From Burkholderiales bacterium (lineage in GTDB: Bacteria > Pseudomonadota > Gammaproteobacteria > Burkholderiales > Burkholderiaceae): a stretch of DNA of 42,173 nt. The stretch spans positions 1 to 42,173 of the forward strand of contig JAMFSK010000032.1 of NCBI GenBank assembly GCA_026225235.1, written 5' to 3'. Under the pieces are notes generated by a model. The model was given only the letters and a program-made list of their open reading frames with translations, was not told the DNA's origin and made no database searches. Each line of letters opens with the position of its first letter. Position 1 is the stretch's first letter. This document shows, piece after piece, positions 19,986 to 28,927 of the stretch. The position numbers and the translations under genes are program-made.

Positions 19986-21608
19986 TCAGGCGCCTGCCAG
20001 GCGAGTTTTCATGGGCGGCCTCGGCATGGCTGACTGTGCGGCGCGGGGTTCGTCAGCGGGCGATGCATCGAGGCGGAACACGGCGACCGTGGCCCGCATC
20101 CGGGCGGTCTGGTCCTGTAACGACGAAGCCGCCGCTGCCGCTTCTTCGACCAGCGCGGCATTCTGCTGGGTCACTTCATCCATCTGCGTGACCGCGCGGT
20201 TGACCTGCTCGATGCCCCGGCTTTGCTCCTCGGACGCGGCTGCAATCTCGCCGACCAGATCGGTCACTCGCTCGACAGCGCGAGTCAGTTCGATCATCGT
20301 CGCACCCGCCTGTGACACGAGCTCGGAGCCAGTCGACACCCGCGCGACCGAGTCGGCGATCAATGTCTTAATTTCCTTGGCGGCTGAGGCGCTGCGCTGC
20401 GCCAGATTGCGCACCTCACTGGCCACCACCGCAAAGCCGCGACCCTCTTCGCCTGCGCGTGCGGCCTCCACGGCGGCATTGAGCGCCAGGATATTGGTCT
20501 GAAACGCGATCCCTTCGATCACCCCGATGATGTCGGACATCCGGTCTGAACTCTGGTGGATCTCGCCCATGGTCCCCACCACCTGCTCGACGACATGGCT
20601 TCCCCGTTTGGCAACCGATGAGGCGCTATCCGCCAGGCTGCTCGCCTGCCGCGCATTCTCGGCATTCTGCTTGACCGTCGCCGTCAGCTCTTCCATGCTC
20701 GCGGCCGTTTCCTCAAGCGAGGCGGCCTGTTCTTCCGTGCGCTGCGAGAGGTCGCGATTGCCCGCGGCAATCTCACCGGTCGCCGAGGCGATCGATTCCG
20801 CGCCGGCCCGCACCGCACCGACCGTCTCGATCAGGCCCGCTTGCATTTTGCCGAAGCCTTGCAGAAGGCGGCCCATCTCGTCATTCGAACGAATTTCAAC
20901 TCGGCGGGTGAGATCGCCGGTCGAGATCGCATCGCACTGGGCAAGCGCGTCTTCGAGCGGCTTGGCGATTGCCCGGCGCAACGACACCCAACTCAGCGCC
21001 GCGGCCAGCATGCCGATCGCGATACTCAGCGAGCAGATCGCCAGCAAGCGCTTATAGCCCGCTTGCGAGTTCTCATAGTTGACTCTGGCGTGAGCGTCCT
21101 GTGTTTCCTCGAGGGCGGCGCTCGCGGTCGTTACCGCGTTATAGAGCGAGGGGATCTTCTTGAGCGTGAGGTCGCTAGCCGTGTTGACGTCCTTTGCGCG
21201 CAGCGCTGCGATCAGCGGGTTCCAGCCGGTTTCGAAGTATTGGGCGCGCTGCGCCGCCATCGCATCGGACAGCCGCTTCTCCTCGTCGGATTGCGGCAGC
21301 GCCAGGTAGCTTTGCCAAGCCTTCGTCGACTCGTCGACCATGTGTTGAGCGCGACCGATAGCGGCCTCGGCGTCCGGGCCATCAGGACGAATCACCGCCC
21401 GATCGATGATCGCTCGGGCACGAACCAGATAGGTATCCGACAAGCCGAGCGCGTGCATCGAGGCGAGCGAGTTTTCGTAGGTGTCCTGTTGCGCGTCGTT
21501 GGCCGAGTGCATGCCGACGATCCCGAGCACGCCTGTGAGAATGAGCAGGGCGCCAAGCAGGCAGATCGTCAGGGCGAGCCGCGACTTGATGGTCAGGTTT
21601 TTGAGCAT
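19986..21608 (-). CDS. methyl-accepting chemotaxis protein (Tar-like)
   Basis: A 540-residue chemoreceptor starting [15 protein letters not shown]. It has TM1 (about 10-32), a four-helix-bundle periplasmic ligand domain of the Tar type (about 33-190), TM2 (about 192-214), HAMP, and a signalling domain with the conserved hairpin tip [36 protein letters not shown] sequence. Methylation-site-like Glu/Gln pairs occur ([17 protein letters not shown]). There is no C-terminal CheR-binding pentapeptide; it ends in a Pro/Arg-rich tail. The open frame extends 26 codons upstream, but those lack signal-anchor character. A FliA promoter at 21759-21785 ties it to the flagellar regulon, as for motAB. Confidence 0.93.
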   Translation of the reverse strand: MLKNLTIKSRLALTICLLGALLILTGVLGIVGMHSANDAQQDTYENSLASMHALGLSDTYLVRARAIIDRAVIRPDGPDAEAAIGRAQHMVDESTKAWQSYLALPQSDEEKRLSDAMAAQRAQYFETGWNPLIAALRAKDVNTASDLTLKKIPSLYNAVTTASAALEETQDAHARVNYENSQAGYKRLLAICSLSIAIGMLAAALSWVSLRRAIAKPLEDALAQCDAISTGDLTRRVEIRSNDEMGRLLQGFGKMQAGLIETVGAVRAGAESIASATGEIAAGNRDLSQRTEEQAASLEETAASMEELTATVKQNAENARQASSLADSASSVAKRGSHVVEQVVGTMGEIHQSSDRMSDIIGVIEGIAFQTNILALNAAVEAARAGEEGRGFAVVASEVRNLAQRSASAAKEIKTLIADSVARVSTGSELVSQAGATMIELTRAVERVTDLVGEIAAASEEQSRGIEQVNRAVTQMDEVTQQNAALVEEAAAAASSLQDQTARMRATVAVFRLDASPADEPRAAQSAMPRPPMKTRLAGA

Positions 21609-21758
21609 GGAGAGGGTCTCGCATAGCGTGCGGGGAGTCAGTGCCACTTGGGCGCAGGCTGATTCAAGACCTTGCGGGTATTGCATACAGCTCGGACGTT
21701 CGGTGAGGCAGCAGACCGGGTTTCAGCGTCTCGATGTTTAGCTATCTTAATGGTCGTA

Positions 21759-21785
21759 TTTACGGCACGCCGTCAGAGAGCTTGA
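21759..21785 (-). promoter_or_regulatory. FliA (sigma-28) promoter for the chemoreceptor
   Basis: On the minus strand TCAAGCTC, an 11-base spacer and GCCGTAAA: six of eight bases match in each half against TCAAGTTT and GCCGATAA-like consensus, with the exact spacing. The leader to ATG 21608 would be about 145 bases. Confidence 0.78.
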
Positions 21786-21850
21786 GGAAGACAGCTCAAA
21801 CCTGATGTCAACCCCAATTCATCGGAGTAAACATGCGTTGCGCGCAAACA

Positions 21851-21888
21851 AAAAAGCCCGTCGCACATTTCAGTGCAAACGGGCTTTT
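21851..21888 (-). terminator. intrinsic terminator after the TPR gene
   Basis: Stem AAAAGCCCGT/ACGGGCTTTT with an inner GCAC/GTGC pairing. Read on the minus strand it ends in TTTTTTG. It lies about 70 bp after the TPR gene stop and upstream of the chemoreceptor promoter, so it separates the two units. Confidence 0.88.
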
Positions 21889-21959
21889 CTTAAGCAGGTT
21901 CCGGATTAAAAAATAAACCGCGCGGTTGAATCAATCCGATTAACTTGGACGCAAGCCGA

Positions 21960-23177
21960 TCAATTGTCGGACCAGCCTCCGTCATCGCCGCCGCCTGTGT
22001 CGATGCCACCGCCGCCGCTATCCCAGTCATTGCCACCCTGGCCCGGATCGAAGCCCGGATCGGGGACGTTGTTGTCCCCATTGCGGCGACGCTCGTCGTC
22101 TACGATTACGTCACGCTCCACGACACGATCCCGCTCGCCGCCAAAGCCACCGCTGAGCACGCTGCCAAGCAGCACGCCCGTCAACAGACCGGAGCCCGAG
22201 CTGGGTTGCTGTTGCACGATGACCGTTTGTCCTCCGGGGCCATTCGGATAAGGCTGCCCGCTGTACCGATCCGCTTCCTGTGCGTAGGGTGACGCGCCGC
22301 CATTGTTCGTCGGCGGCATGCCAAGCGTCGGGTCGGGACGCCCTTCGGCACGCGCACGCAAGCTCGTGAGACGCCGCTCAAGGTCTTCGACCCGGTAGTC
22401 AGGCACCGGATTGGCGGTGTTGAGCGCATCAACCGTCTCGCGCGCATCGGTCTCGAGATTTTCAGCTTCGCCGGTGAGTTGCTCGTGACCCGCCAAGGTC
22501 GACAGACGCAGGTCGAGTTTGAGCGAACGCACGCCGTTAAGCACGTCGGTTGAACGGCGCATCTGCGTGAGCCGGGTATCCTTGGCCTCGCCGTCGCCCT
22601 TGCTGCGGGCGCGCCGTACGGTCCAGACCAGCACCCCCGCGACACCTGCGATCACGATAATGAAAATGATCCAGATCTTCGACGAAGGCGCGTGCGAAAC
22701 CGGTGCCACCGAGTCGGGTGCAACTTGCGCCGCGCCGCGCGAAAGCGAACCGCCCGTGCTCAGGCCATTGGGCCCGTTGCCCGCGTTAAGGCTGCCGCTC
22801 CATGCGCCTTTGCTGCCGCCGTTCGCTGAACCGTTGCCGTTCTGACCCGCTGCGTCAGCGTTAGCCTGCACATGGCGCTCGACGGCACGAAAACGCGTCG
22901 GGTCCGTAAAGCTGAGCGAGGGATCGAGCGTACGCGACTGTTCTATCTGCGCGAGCCCCGCCGCTGCCTTGCCGTTGTGATCGAGCACCTGACCATACAT
23001 GTAGCGCGCGCGCGCGCTGTCCGGATGCGCCTGAACGGCCTCGGCAAGCAGCGTTTCGGCCTGCGCGTAGTTGCCCGCGCGCACAGCGTTATCGACATCC
23101 TTGACGGACGGCGCAGCGAAAGCAGCCTGCGCGAAACCTGCGCAGGCGAGCACGACTAGGGCGAGAAATCTTTTCAT
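21960..23177 (-). CDS. TPR-containing membrane protein with Gly/Asp-rich tail
   Basis: A 405-residue exported and membrane-anchored protein. Order: signal peptide (MKRFLALVVLACAGFAQAAFA), TPR-like repeats (about 25-95: AVRAGNYAQAETLLAEAVQAHPDSARARYMYGQVL), a Gly/Asn/Ser-rich linker, a membrane helix (WIIFIIVIAGVAGVLVW, about 175), a helical cytoplasmic part, and a C-terminal low-complexity tail rich in Gly and Asp (GGGGIDTGGGDDGGWSDN). No enzyme motif is seen. ATG 23177 is chosen because the signal peptide begins there; a Met four codons earlier is possible. It follows the pspA-like gene on the same strand (about 210 bp apart), and such pairs suggest a shared envelope-stress role, though this is inference. 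Confidence 0.8.
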   Translation of the reverse strand: MKRFLALVVLACAGFAQAAFAAPSVKDVDNAVRAGNYAQAETLLAEAVQAHPDSARARYMYGQVLDHNGKAAAGLAQIEQSRTLDPSLSFTDPTRFRAVERHVQANADAAGQNGNGSANGGSKGAWSGSLNAGNGPNGLSTGGSLSRGAAQVAPDSVAPVSHAPSSKIWIIFIIVIAGVAGVLVWTVRRARSKGDGEAKDTRLTQMRRSTDVLNGVRSLKLDLRLSTLAGHEQLTGEAENLETDARETVDALNTANPVPDYRVEDLERRLTSLRARAEGRPDPTLGMPPTNNGGASPYAQEADRYSGQPYPNGPGGQTVIVQQQPSSGSGLLTGVLLGSVLSGGFGGERDRVVERDVIVDDERRRNGDNNVPDPGFDPGQGGNDWDSGGGGIDTGGGDDGGWSDN

Positions 23178-23386
23178 GATGGAAACCATCTTTCGAAACA
23201 ACCCGGCGAGCCGGCCGTGAACGCGCGGGGCGGCAAGCCGTTGAGAGAGAACCTGCACAGCAGGGGCGGGGCGCCAGGCCCCGAAGGGTGCACTGCGGGC
23301 CGAAGCGCAAGGCGGTTCGACCGGTCAGGCCCGGCGTCGTACGCGGCCGCCCTTAGGCAGACTGAGCACGACGCATGCCGATGCCG

Positions 23387-24070
23387 TCAGGGGGCAGGCG
23401 GCGTGTTGATTTCCTTCTTGAGGGCAGCCAGACGGTCATCGACCGAGGGGCCTTTCGTCAGCGACGCGAGCTGGTCGTCGAGCGCCTTGCCGCTGCGCTG
23501 ATCGGCCGAGCCGAGGCGAGCATCCGAGCGCGCGTTCGACAGGTTGACCTTTTCTTCGAGCTTGTTGAAGTCCTCGGAGAAATTCTGGCCCCCGATACCG
23601 CCCAGCGCGCTAGCCGCGGTGTCCTTCGCCTTGGCGATTTCCTGCTTGGCCGACAGGATGTTCGAGCGCGAATTCAAGTCGTTACGCCGCTCGCGCATCT
23701 CGCTGATCTGCGTCTTGAGCTGATCGAGCGAGGGTTCGAGTTTCGCGAGTTCGGCGCCCAGTGAATCGCGTTCGCCTTCCGCAGCGGCCTGTGCCGACAG
23801 GGCTTCGCGAGCCAGCGACTCATTGCCGGCCTGCAGCGCGCGCTTGGCGCCATCGGCATATTTCTCGGCCTTTTCGGCCGCGAGGTCGCGCTTGCTGCGC
23901 TGCGTGCTGACCTGTGCTTCGATCTCGATCAGCGAATTTTCTGCCGTGCCGATGCTCCCGTCGAGCTCACGCACGATCTGGCGCGCATCGCGCGACGGAT
24001 CTTGGACGGATTCGGCTGCATCGTTGAGCATGCCTTTCAGCGTGCGCGAGATGGTGTTCAGAAGCGACAT
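23387..24070 (-). CDS. PspA/IM30 family protein
   Basis: A 227-residue, almost wholly coiled-coil protein (MSLLNTISRTLKGMLNDAAESVQDPSRDARQIVREL onward). PspA/Vipp1 proteins bind the inner face of the membrane, form helical or ring assemblies of the ESCRT-III type, and keep the membrane tight under stress. The amphipathic first helix, the long hairpin (about 25-150) and a short C-terminal helix (DQLASLTKGPSVDDRLAALKKEI) agree with the family. ATG 24070 has GGAGA at seven bases; a Met seven codons earlier does not. pspF, pspB and pspC are not nearby, and no sigma-54 site was seen upstream. Confidence 0.9.
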   Translation of the reverse strand: MSLLNTISRTLKGMLNDAAESVQDPSRDARQIVRELDGSIGTAENSLIEIEAQVSTQRSKRDLAAEKAEKYADGAKRALQAGNESLAREALSAQAAAEGERDSLGAELAKLEPSLDQLKTQISEMRERRNDLNSRSNILSAKQEIAKAKDTAASALGGIGGQNFSEDFNKLEEKVNLSNARSDARLGSADQRSGKALDDQLASLTKGPSVDDRLAALKKEINTPPAP

Positions 24071-24501
24071 GATGTCTCCATCGTTTAACAAAGGCGTGAG
24101 GTGATCTTACACCAGCGCGATGACAGTCCGACGCGACGCTTTGCCGCGTCCGGCCGATAGCCGGACGGCCAGCTGTCCCGCCTAATCGCCATCCCGCTCG
24201 ATGCATGCGGAGTATAGGGAGACAAGACTTAAACGAGGATGAAAGAGGGGCAGATTGGCGAGGCCGGTACGGCGCATCCGGATGCGCCATGGGAAAGCTG
24301 TTCGTAAGCTGATGGCACCGATGCCGGCCGGCGCGTGAACGCTTTCGATTACACTTGCGCTTTTGCGCGCGTCCGGTGCCTGCATTTTTGCCCGAGCCCG
24401 TTTTGTCCGCGCCCCTTTGCCCGCGTTCCTTTGCTTGCGCCGTTTGCGTTTGCTGCGCGGGCAGCGCACCGTGTTGCGCAGAGAACGAGATCGACTAGCC
24501 T

Positions 24502-27054
24502 ATGGCCAACAAGCCCCGCCCGCCCTCGAGAGGCGACCGTCCCCAAGAGCCCGCTTTCCGGAATTTGGGCGATGCACGACACCTGCCGGACGCCGATCCG
24601 GATGACGGCCCCGAGGACGAAGCCAGCGAGGCGCGCCGCCGCCCGCTTGCGCTGAGCATATTGATGTGGTTTGGCGGTCTGGTGGGCGCCTGCGTGATGA
24701 TTGGCGCGCTGCTGCTCGGCTACATGCTCGTCGTGATGAAGCCCAATTTGCCGTCGCTCGACGCGCTGACTGACTACCAGCCGAAAGTGCCGCTGCGGGT
24801 CTATACGGCCGACCATATCCTGATCGGCGAATTCGGTGAAGAACGTCGCAGCCTGGTGCGCTTTGAAGACATCCCCGATGTCATGAAAAAGGCCGTGCTC
24901 GCGATCGAGGACTACCGCTTCTACGAACACGGCGGCGTCGACTTCATCGGCATTCTGCGCGCCGGTGTCACGGACCTGATGCATGGCGGCGCTTCACAAG
25001 GCGCGAGCACGATCACGATGCAAGTTGCGCGCAACTTCTTCCTGTCGAGCGAAAAGACCTATACCCGCAAGGTCTACGAGATGCTGCTCGCGTACAAGAT
25101 CGAGTCAGCCCTGAGCAAGGACCAGATTCTCGAGCTGTACATGAACCAGATCTACCTGGGGCAACGCGCCTATGGTTTTGCCGCCGCGTCGCGCGTCTAT
25201 TTCGGCAAGGATCTCAAGGACATCACCGTGGCCCAGGCCGCGATGCTGGCCGGACTGCCCAAGGCGCCATCGGCCTATAACCCGATCGTCAACCCGAAGC
25301 GTGCGCGCATTCGCCAGCAGTACATTCTCAAGCGCATGCTCGACCTGCGCTACATCACGCAGGCGCAGTTTGACGAGGCCATTCACGAGCCGATCCATAC
25401 CAAGACGGCCGGCACGGAATACAGCGTGCACGCCGAATACATCGCCGAAATGGTCCGTCAGATCATGGTGGCGCAGTACCACGAAGACGCCTATACGCGC
25501 GGGCTGACCGTGACCACGACCATCGATTCGGGTGACCAGGATGCGGCCTACGATGCGGTACGCAAGGGCATCATGGACTACGAGCGTCGGCACGGCTATC
25601 GCGGCCCCGAAGCCTTTATCGATCTGCCGCCACTGAATGGCACCGATACGAGCGACCGCGACCAGGCGATCGACGAGGCGCTGAATTCGCATCCCGACAA
25701 TGGCGAGTTGATTGCCGCGGTCGTGACGGACGTGACCCCGAAGAGTGTTGAGGCCGAGACTTCCGACGGCGATGTCGTCACGCTCCAGGGCGACGGACTC
25801 AAGTTCGCGGCCAATGCCATGAGCGCGAAAGCGCCGGTCGGTATCAAGGTGCGGCCAGGTGCGATCCTCCGCATCGTCCAGGATACGAAGACCAACAACT
25901 GGTCGATCACACAGCTGCCGCAGGTGGAGGGCGCGCTCGTCTCGCTCACGCCGCAGGATGGCGCGATCCGCGCGCTGATTGGCGGCTTCGACTTCAACAA
26001 GAACAAGTTCAACCACATCACGCAGGCGTGGCGCCAGCCGGGTTCGAGTTTCAAGCCGTTCATCTATTCATCGGCGCTCGAGAAAGGTATTGGCCCGGCG
26101 ACGATCGTCAACGACGCGCCGCTGCATTTTGCTGCGGCCGGTCCGGGGCAGGATGAATGGGACCCGAAGGATGACGATCAACCCGATGGCCCGATGTCGG
26201 TCCGCCAGGCCCTCGAGAAGTCGAAGAATCTCGTGTCCATCCGGCTGCTCGGTTTTGTCGGCACCAAGTATGCGCAGGACTATGTGACGCGCAACTTCGG
26301 CTTCGACGTCGACAAGACACCGCCCTATCTGCCGATGGCGCTCGGTGCCGGGCTGGTGACACCGCTTCAGTCGGCAACCGCCTATGCGGTGTTCGCGAAC
26401 GGCGGTTACCGGGTCAACCCCTACCTGATCAGCACGGTCAGCGACTCACGCGGCAACGTGCTATCGAAGGCCCAGCCGGTGGTGGCCGGACAGAACGCCC
26501 CGCGCACGATCTCGGCAGCCAACGACTACATCATGACGAGTCTGCTGAGGTCGGTGGCGCAGGCAGGCACGGGCGCGGGCACGAATGTGCTGCACCGGAC
26601 CGATCTGGCCGGCAAGACCGGGACTACCAACGAAGCGCATGACGGCTGGTTCGCCGGCTATCAGCGCTCGCTCGTGGCGGTTGCCTGGATGGGATATGAC
26701 CAGCCCAAGAGCCTGGGCTCGCGCGAGTTCGGTGCGCAACTTGCGCTGCCGATCTGGGTGCAATACATGGGTCGCGCATTGCGCGGCGTGCCTCAGTACA
26801 CCGAGCCCGCACCCGATGGCGTGTCGACGCTCAACGACGAGTTGTATCTGTCGAACCTTACGCCGGGCAACGGTTTTGTGACGGGCCTGGGCCTCGACGA
26901 CGCGAATCCGTTCGGGGCAAGCGGTGCTGACGCGGCGAGCGCGACGCCAGGCGCGGTCCCGGGCCCGAATCCGGAGGCTGCGCCCCCCACGCCGCCGGCG
27001 GCGGTCAGCGCCAGCGAGACGAACGAGATCCTCGATCTATTCAAGCATCGCTAG
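24502..27054 (+). CDS. mrcA: class A penicillin-binding protein (PBP1A-like)
   Basis: Bifunctional peptidoglycan synthase in the inner membrane: glycan polymerisation plus transpeptidation. The 850 residues show a cytoplasmic Pro/Arg/Asp-rich stretch, a membrane helix (about 52-78), and a GT51 domain with catalytic Glu136 (AIEDYRFYEHGGVDF) and GASTITMQVARN. An OB-like insert follows, then the transpeptidase domain with Ser515-xx-Lys518 (GSSFKPF), Ser574-Lys-Asn576 and Lys705-Thr-Gly-Thr, and an Ala/Pro-rich C-terminus. All catalytic motifs are intact. In many Burkholderiaceae mrcA sits beside the pilMNOPQ operon; that is not the case here, so this may be a second PBP1A paralogue or a moved locus. 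Confidence 0.93.
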   Translation: MANKPRPPSRGDRPQEPAFRNLGDARHLPDADPDDGPEDEASEARRRPLALSILMWFGGLVGACVMIGALLLGYMLVVMKPNLPSLDALTDYQPKVPLRVYTADHILIGEFGEERRSLVRFEDIPDVMKKAVLAIEDYRFYEHGGVDFIGILRAGVTDLMHGGASQGASTITMQVARNFFLSSEKTYTRKVYEMLLAYKIESALSKDQILELYMNQIYLGQRAYGFAAASRVYFGKDLKDITVAQAAMLAGLPKAPSAYNPIVNPKRARIRQQYILKRMLDLRYITQAQFDEAIHEPIHTKTAGTEYSVHAEYIAEMVRQIMVAQYHEDAYTRGLTVTTTIDSGDQDAAYDAVRKGIMDYERRHGYRGPEAFIDLPPLNGTDTSDRDQAIDEALNSHPDNGELIAAVVTDVTPKSVEAETSDGDVVTLQGDGLKFAANAMSAKAPVGIKVRPGAILRIVQDTKTNNWSITQLPQVEGALVSLTPQDGAIRALIGGFDFNKNKFNHITQAWRQPGSSFKPFIYSSALEKGIGPATIVNDAPLHFAAAGPGQDEWDPKDDDQPDGPMSVRQALEKSKNLVSIRLLGFVGTKYAQDYVTRNFGFDVDKTPPYLPMALGAGLVTPLQSATAYAVFANGGYRVNPYLISTVSDSRGNVLSKAQPVVAGQNAPRTISAANDYIMTSLLRSVAQAGTGAGTNVLHRTDLAGKTGTTNEAHDGWFAGYQRSLVAVAWMGYDQPKSLGSREFGAQLALPIWVQYMGRALRGVPQYTEPAPDGVSTLNDELYLSNLTPGNGFVTGLGLDDANPFGASGADAASATPGAVPGPNPEAAPPTPPAAVSASETNEILDLFKHR

Positions 27055-27088
27055 GATCGATCGATTGATTAGTTGATCGATAAGGAAG

Positions 27089-27118
27089 GGTATGGCACAC
27101 CAGCCGGTGCGCCATACC
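27089..27118. terminator. possible bidirectional terminator hairpin
   Basis: GGTATGGC (27089-27096) and GCCATACC (27111-27118) pair perfectly, with CACC/GGTG pairing inside. It lies between the stops of two convergent genes but has no T-run on either side, so a rho-assisted or mRNA-protecting role is as likely. Confidence 0.45.
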
Positions 27119-27137
27119 TCGACGACCGGCCTGCTAC

Positions 27138-27674
27138 TCAAGAGCGCTCCGCGCCCACCCACCCGCAATACTTCCGCAAGCTCTCCGCCTCGGTCTCATG
27201 GACTTCGACCGGGAAGCAGCTCGCGCCCGCAAAGCCCAGATAGCGCGCCCGATGCTGGCCGTTGCGGAATGACACGACACCTTCGCGCGACAGGCCCACG
27301 AGGCCTCCCAGACCGGGCGAACGGCGTGTGCTGAACAGCACGTAAGGCATCTCGGGAATCCGCGTCTGGCCCGGTTCGAGAAACTCTCGCAAGCCCTTGA
27401 CCTTACCCGATGGCCAGTAAGGTACCGCGGGCAAGACATAATCAGTCGGGTCGCGGTCGGCACACCGGAGCAAGGCCTTGGCATCGACTAGCACGACCAC
27501 GTGCCGGCTGTCCGGCAGGCTGAAGACGCGTTTGAGCTGAACTGACGAGAAGGCTTCGTGATCGACGAGTTCGACGGTCCAGATGCCGCTTTCATCAGGG
27601 GCAGTCCGGGGCGAGCCCGAAAACATCGGTGCCGGTGCAGGGAAGGGCGCGGAGGTGGAGGAAGAAAAGTCCAT
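27138..27674 (-). CDS. putative ParB/sulfiredoxin-fold protein (plasmid fertility inhibition factor-like)
   Basis: A 178-residue cytoplasmic protein (start MDFSSSTSAPFPAPAPMFSG; longer form to 27740 open). Its C-terminal half holds LGGLVGLSREGVVSFRNGQHRARYLGFAG. The FRNGQHRARYL segment resembles the phosphoryl-binding loop of the ParB/sulfiredoxin fold found in ParB box II and in the plasmid fertility-inhibition proteins Osa and FiwA. WTVELVDHEAFSSVQLKRVF and a YVLPAVPYWPSGKVKGLREFLEPG stretch look well conserved in character. From memory, Burkholderia relatives carry the label plasmid fertility inhibition factor family. It is a chromosomal single gene here with no conjugation or partition genes near. 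Function unknown. Confidence 0.65.
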   Translation of the reverse strand: MDFSSSTSAPFPAPAPMFSGSPRTAPDESGIWTVELVDHEAFSSVQLKRVFSLPDSRHVVVLVDAKALLRCADRDPTDYVLPAVPYWPSGKVKGLREFLEPGQTRIPEMPYVLFSTRRSPGLGGLVGLSREGVVSFRNGQHRARYLGFAGASCFPVEVHETEAESLRKYCGWVGAERS

Positions 27675-28144
27675 CGTATCGGGCAACAAAACACTCGCGT
27701 GGGTCAGGGAAAAGCAGGGCGCCAAGGGTCCGGTCGGCATGCGCTACGGATACGATCCGGCGGAATTATGAAGCCAGCCCGATTGTGAAGCGAGTCCGAT
27801 CAAATGAAGCTTGAATGACAGGCCATATTGTTGGCTTGTTTGTCGCCGGCTTGCTCCCGAAACGCAGTTCTGGCACCCTTCGACGGGCCCCGGTACTGCC
27901 AGACGACCGGGTCTTTGTTATTGTGTATGGGCGGCTGCCGTCGCTCTGTGCGTGATGGGTTGGTTTGCGCGCACGCGTTCCGGCTCCAGGGTCGTGTTCA
28001 ACCTGCCCTGTCTGAATGTTCCCACCCGCCGGACGGCCGATATCGCCGAACGGGCATCATCGTGCTGCAAGCGCACCGCCGGCCCCGGCCGCGGCGCGAG
28101 TCGGTCCCGGGAGGCTTTGCCTCTCGTCACTACGAGGACTTGCC
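27675..28144. other. intergenic region, no supported gene
   Basis: 470 bp between two divergent genes. Open frames here have Arg/Cys-rich translations that look non-coding. A near-perfect hairpin (CGGGAGGC-TTT-GCCTCTCG, 28108-28126, one G-U pair) sits 18 bases before the next ATG, overlapping the leader just ahead of its ribosome site. Confidence 0.5.
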
Positions 28145-28621
28145 ATGTATCGTCGCGATCCGCTCAGTACCGTTTCGTTCGCCTCTTTGTCGTCAGTCGC
28201 TTTGCGGCCAGTCTCTTTGCTGCGTGTCTCGTTGCAACGCGCCACACGTCCTGCGCTGGTCGCTCTGGCCTGTGCGGTCACCCTGAACAGTGCACTGTTG
28301 AGCACGGCCCATGCCCAGAATCTCGGCTTCATGCATGACTCGCCGATCGCATTCATGAAGCAGAAAGACATGGCCTCGCTGCACGACGCGTTGAGTGCAG
28401 CCCTGGACAAGAGCGCCGATGGTCAGACCACCGAATGGAGCAACACAGGCCTGGGCAACTCGGTTCCGATCACGGCCACCATCACACCCAAGGACGCCGT
28501 GCAAGATGGCGGCATGAATTGTCGCCACGTCGCCGTTCAGTTGAACGCGCGTAACCAGCAGCAAAACTGGCAGCCGCTCTTTTGCAAGTCTGCGCAAGGC
28601 TGGAAGATTCAGAAGCGCTAG
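28145..28621 (+). CDS. exported surface-antigen-like protein (RT0821/Lpp0805 type)
   Basis: A 158-residue protein. ATG 28145 follows GAGGA at eight bases. An unusually long N-terminal signal region (about 57 residues, RRDPLSTVSFASL... then ALVALACAVTLNSALLSTAHAQ) precedes a mature domain with ALSAALDKSADGQTTEWSNTGLGNSVPITAT and NCRHVAVQLNARNQQQNWQPLFCK. This combination (helix, turn TEWSN, a C-x(n)-C pair around a beta-hairpin) resembles the 17-kDa/RT0821 surface antigen domain. It lacks a lipobox Cys at the cleavage site, so it is probably periplasmic. A leader hairpin lies just upstream. Confidence 0.75.
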   Translation: MYRRDPLSTVSFASLSSVALRPVSLLRVSLQRATRPALVALACAVTLNSALLSTAHAQNLGFMHDSPIAFMKQKDMASLHDALSAALDKSADGQTTEWSNTGLGNSVPITATITPKDAVQDGGMNCRHVAVQLNARNQQQNWQPLFCKSAQGWKIQKR

Positions 28622-28772
28622 GGTTCCGAACCGCGCGCGGGGCCGATTAGTGGGTGTTGCTTAGGCGGCAACCCCGCTCAGCGACTCGAACGGGCGTTCA
28701 GGCACGACGCATGCTGTATCCGGTTTGTAGCGTGAGCGCATCCGCCTCGCGTCAAACACGGAGGAGTTCGTC

Positions 28773-28847
28773 ATGCCCTATATTCTCGGTTGGTTCCTTG
28801 GTGTTCCGGTGATTGTGCTGGTCATTCTCTTTCTGATCTTTCACTGA
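28773..28847 (+). CDS. 24-residue membrane peptide
   Basis: ATG 28773 to TGA 28845-28847, coding MPYILGWFLGVPVIVLVILF plus LIFH. GGAGGAG stands eight bases upstream, an ideal ribosome site, and a strong terminator follows 45 bp after the stop. The whole peptide is a single hydrophobic helix, with short MPY and H ends. It therefore has all the parts of a small transcription unit and is very likely a real inner-membrane microprotein. It is too short for ordinary gene callers. Role unknown; small helices of this type often modulate larger membrane proteins or respond to envelope stress. Confidence 0.72.
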   Translation: MPYILGWFLGVPVIVLVILFLIFH

Positions 28848-28891
28848 CACCGCGCCGCGCATCGGCGGGCCATTGACTGTGATGCCGTAAG

Positions 28892-28927
28892 AAAAAGGCG
28901 ATCGCCCAGCCGGGTGATCGCCTTTTT
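28892..28927 (+). terminator. intrinsic terminator after the small membrane peptide
   Basis: AAAAAGGCGATC (28892-28903) and GATCGCCTTTTT (28916-28927) form a 12-bp perfect stem ending in a T-run. Confidence 0.9.

Noticed and set aside
25105..26016. Long open frame on the minus strand opposite the penicillin-binding protein
   Set aside because: Shadow of a GC-rich gene with all catalytic motifs on the plus strand; its translation is Arg/Val/His-rich without any domain. The same holds for the long frames opposite glgX (15624-16685), AsmA (7919-8902) and the kinase (11876-13114).
27811..28338. Plus-strand frames of 150-175 codons before the surface-antigen-like gene
   Set aside because: Arg/Cys/Ser-rich, no ribosome site, and overlapping the true start at 28145 in other frames.
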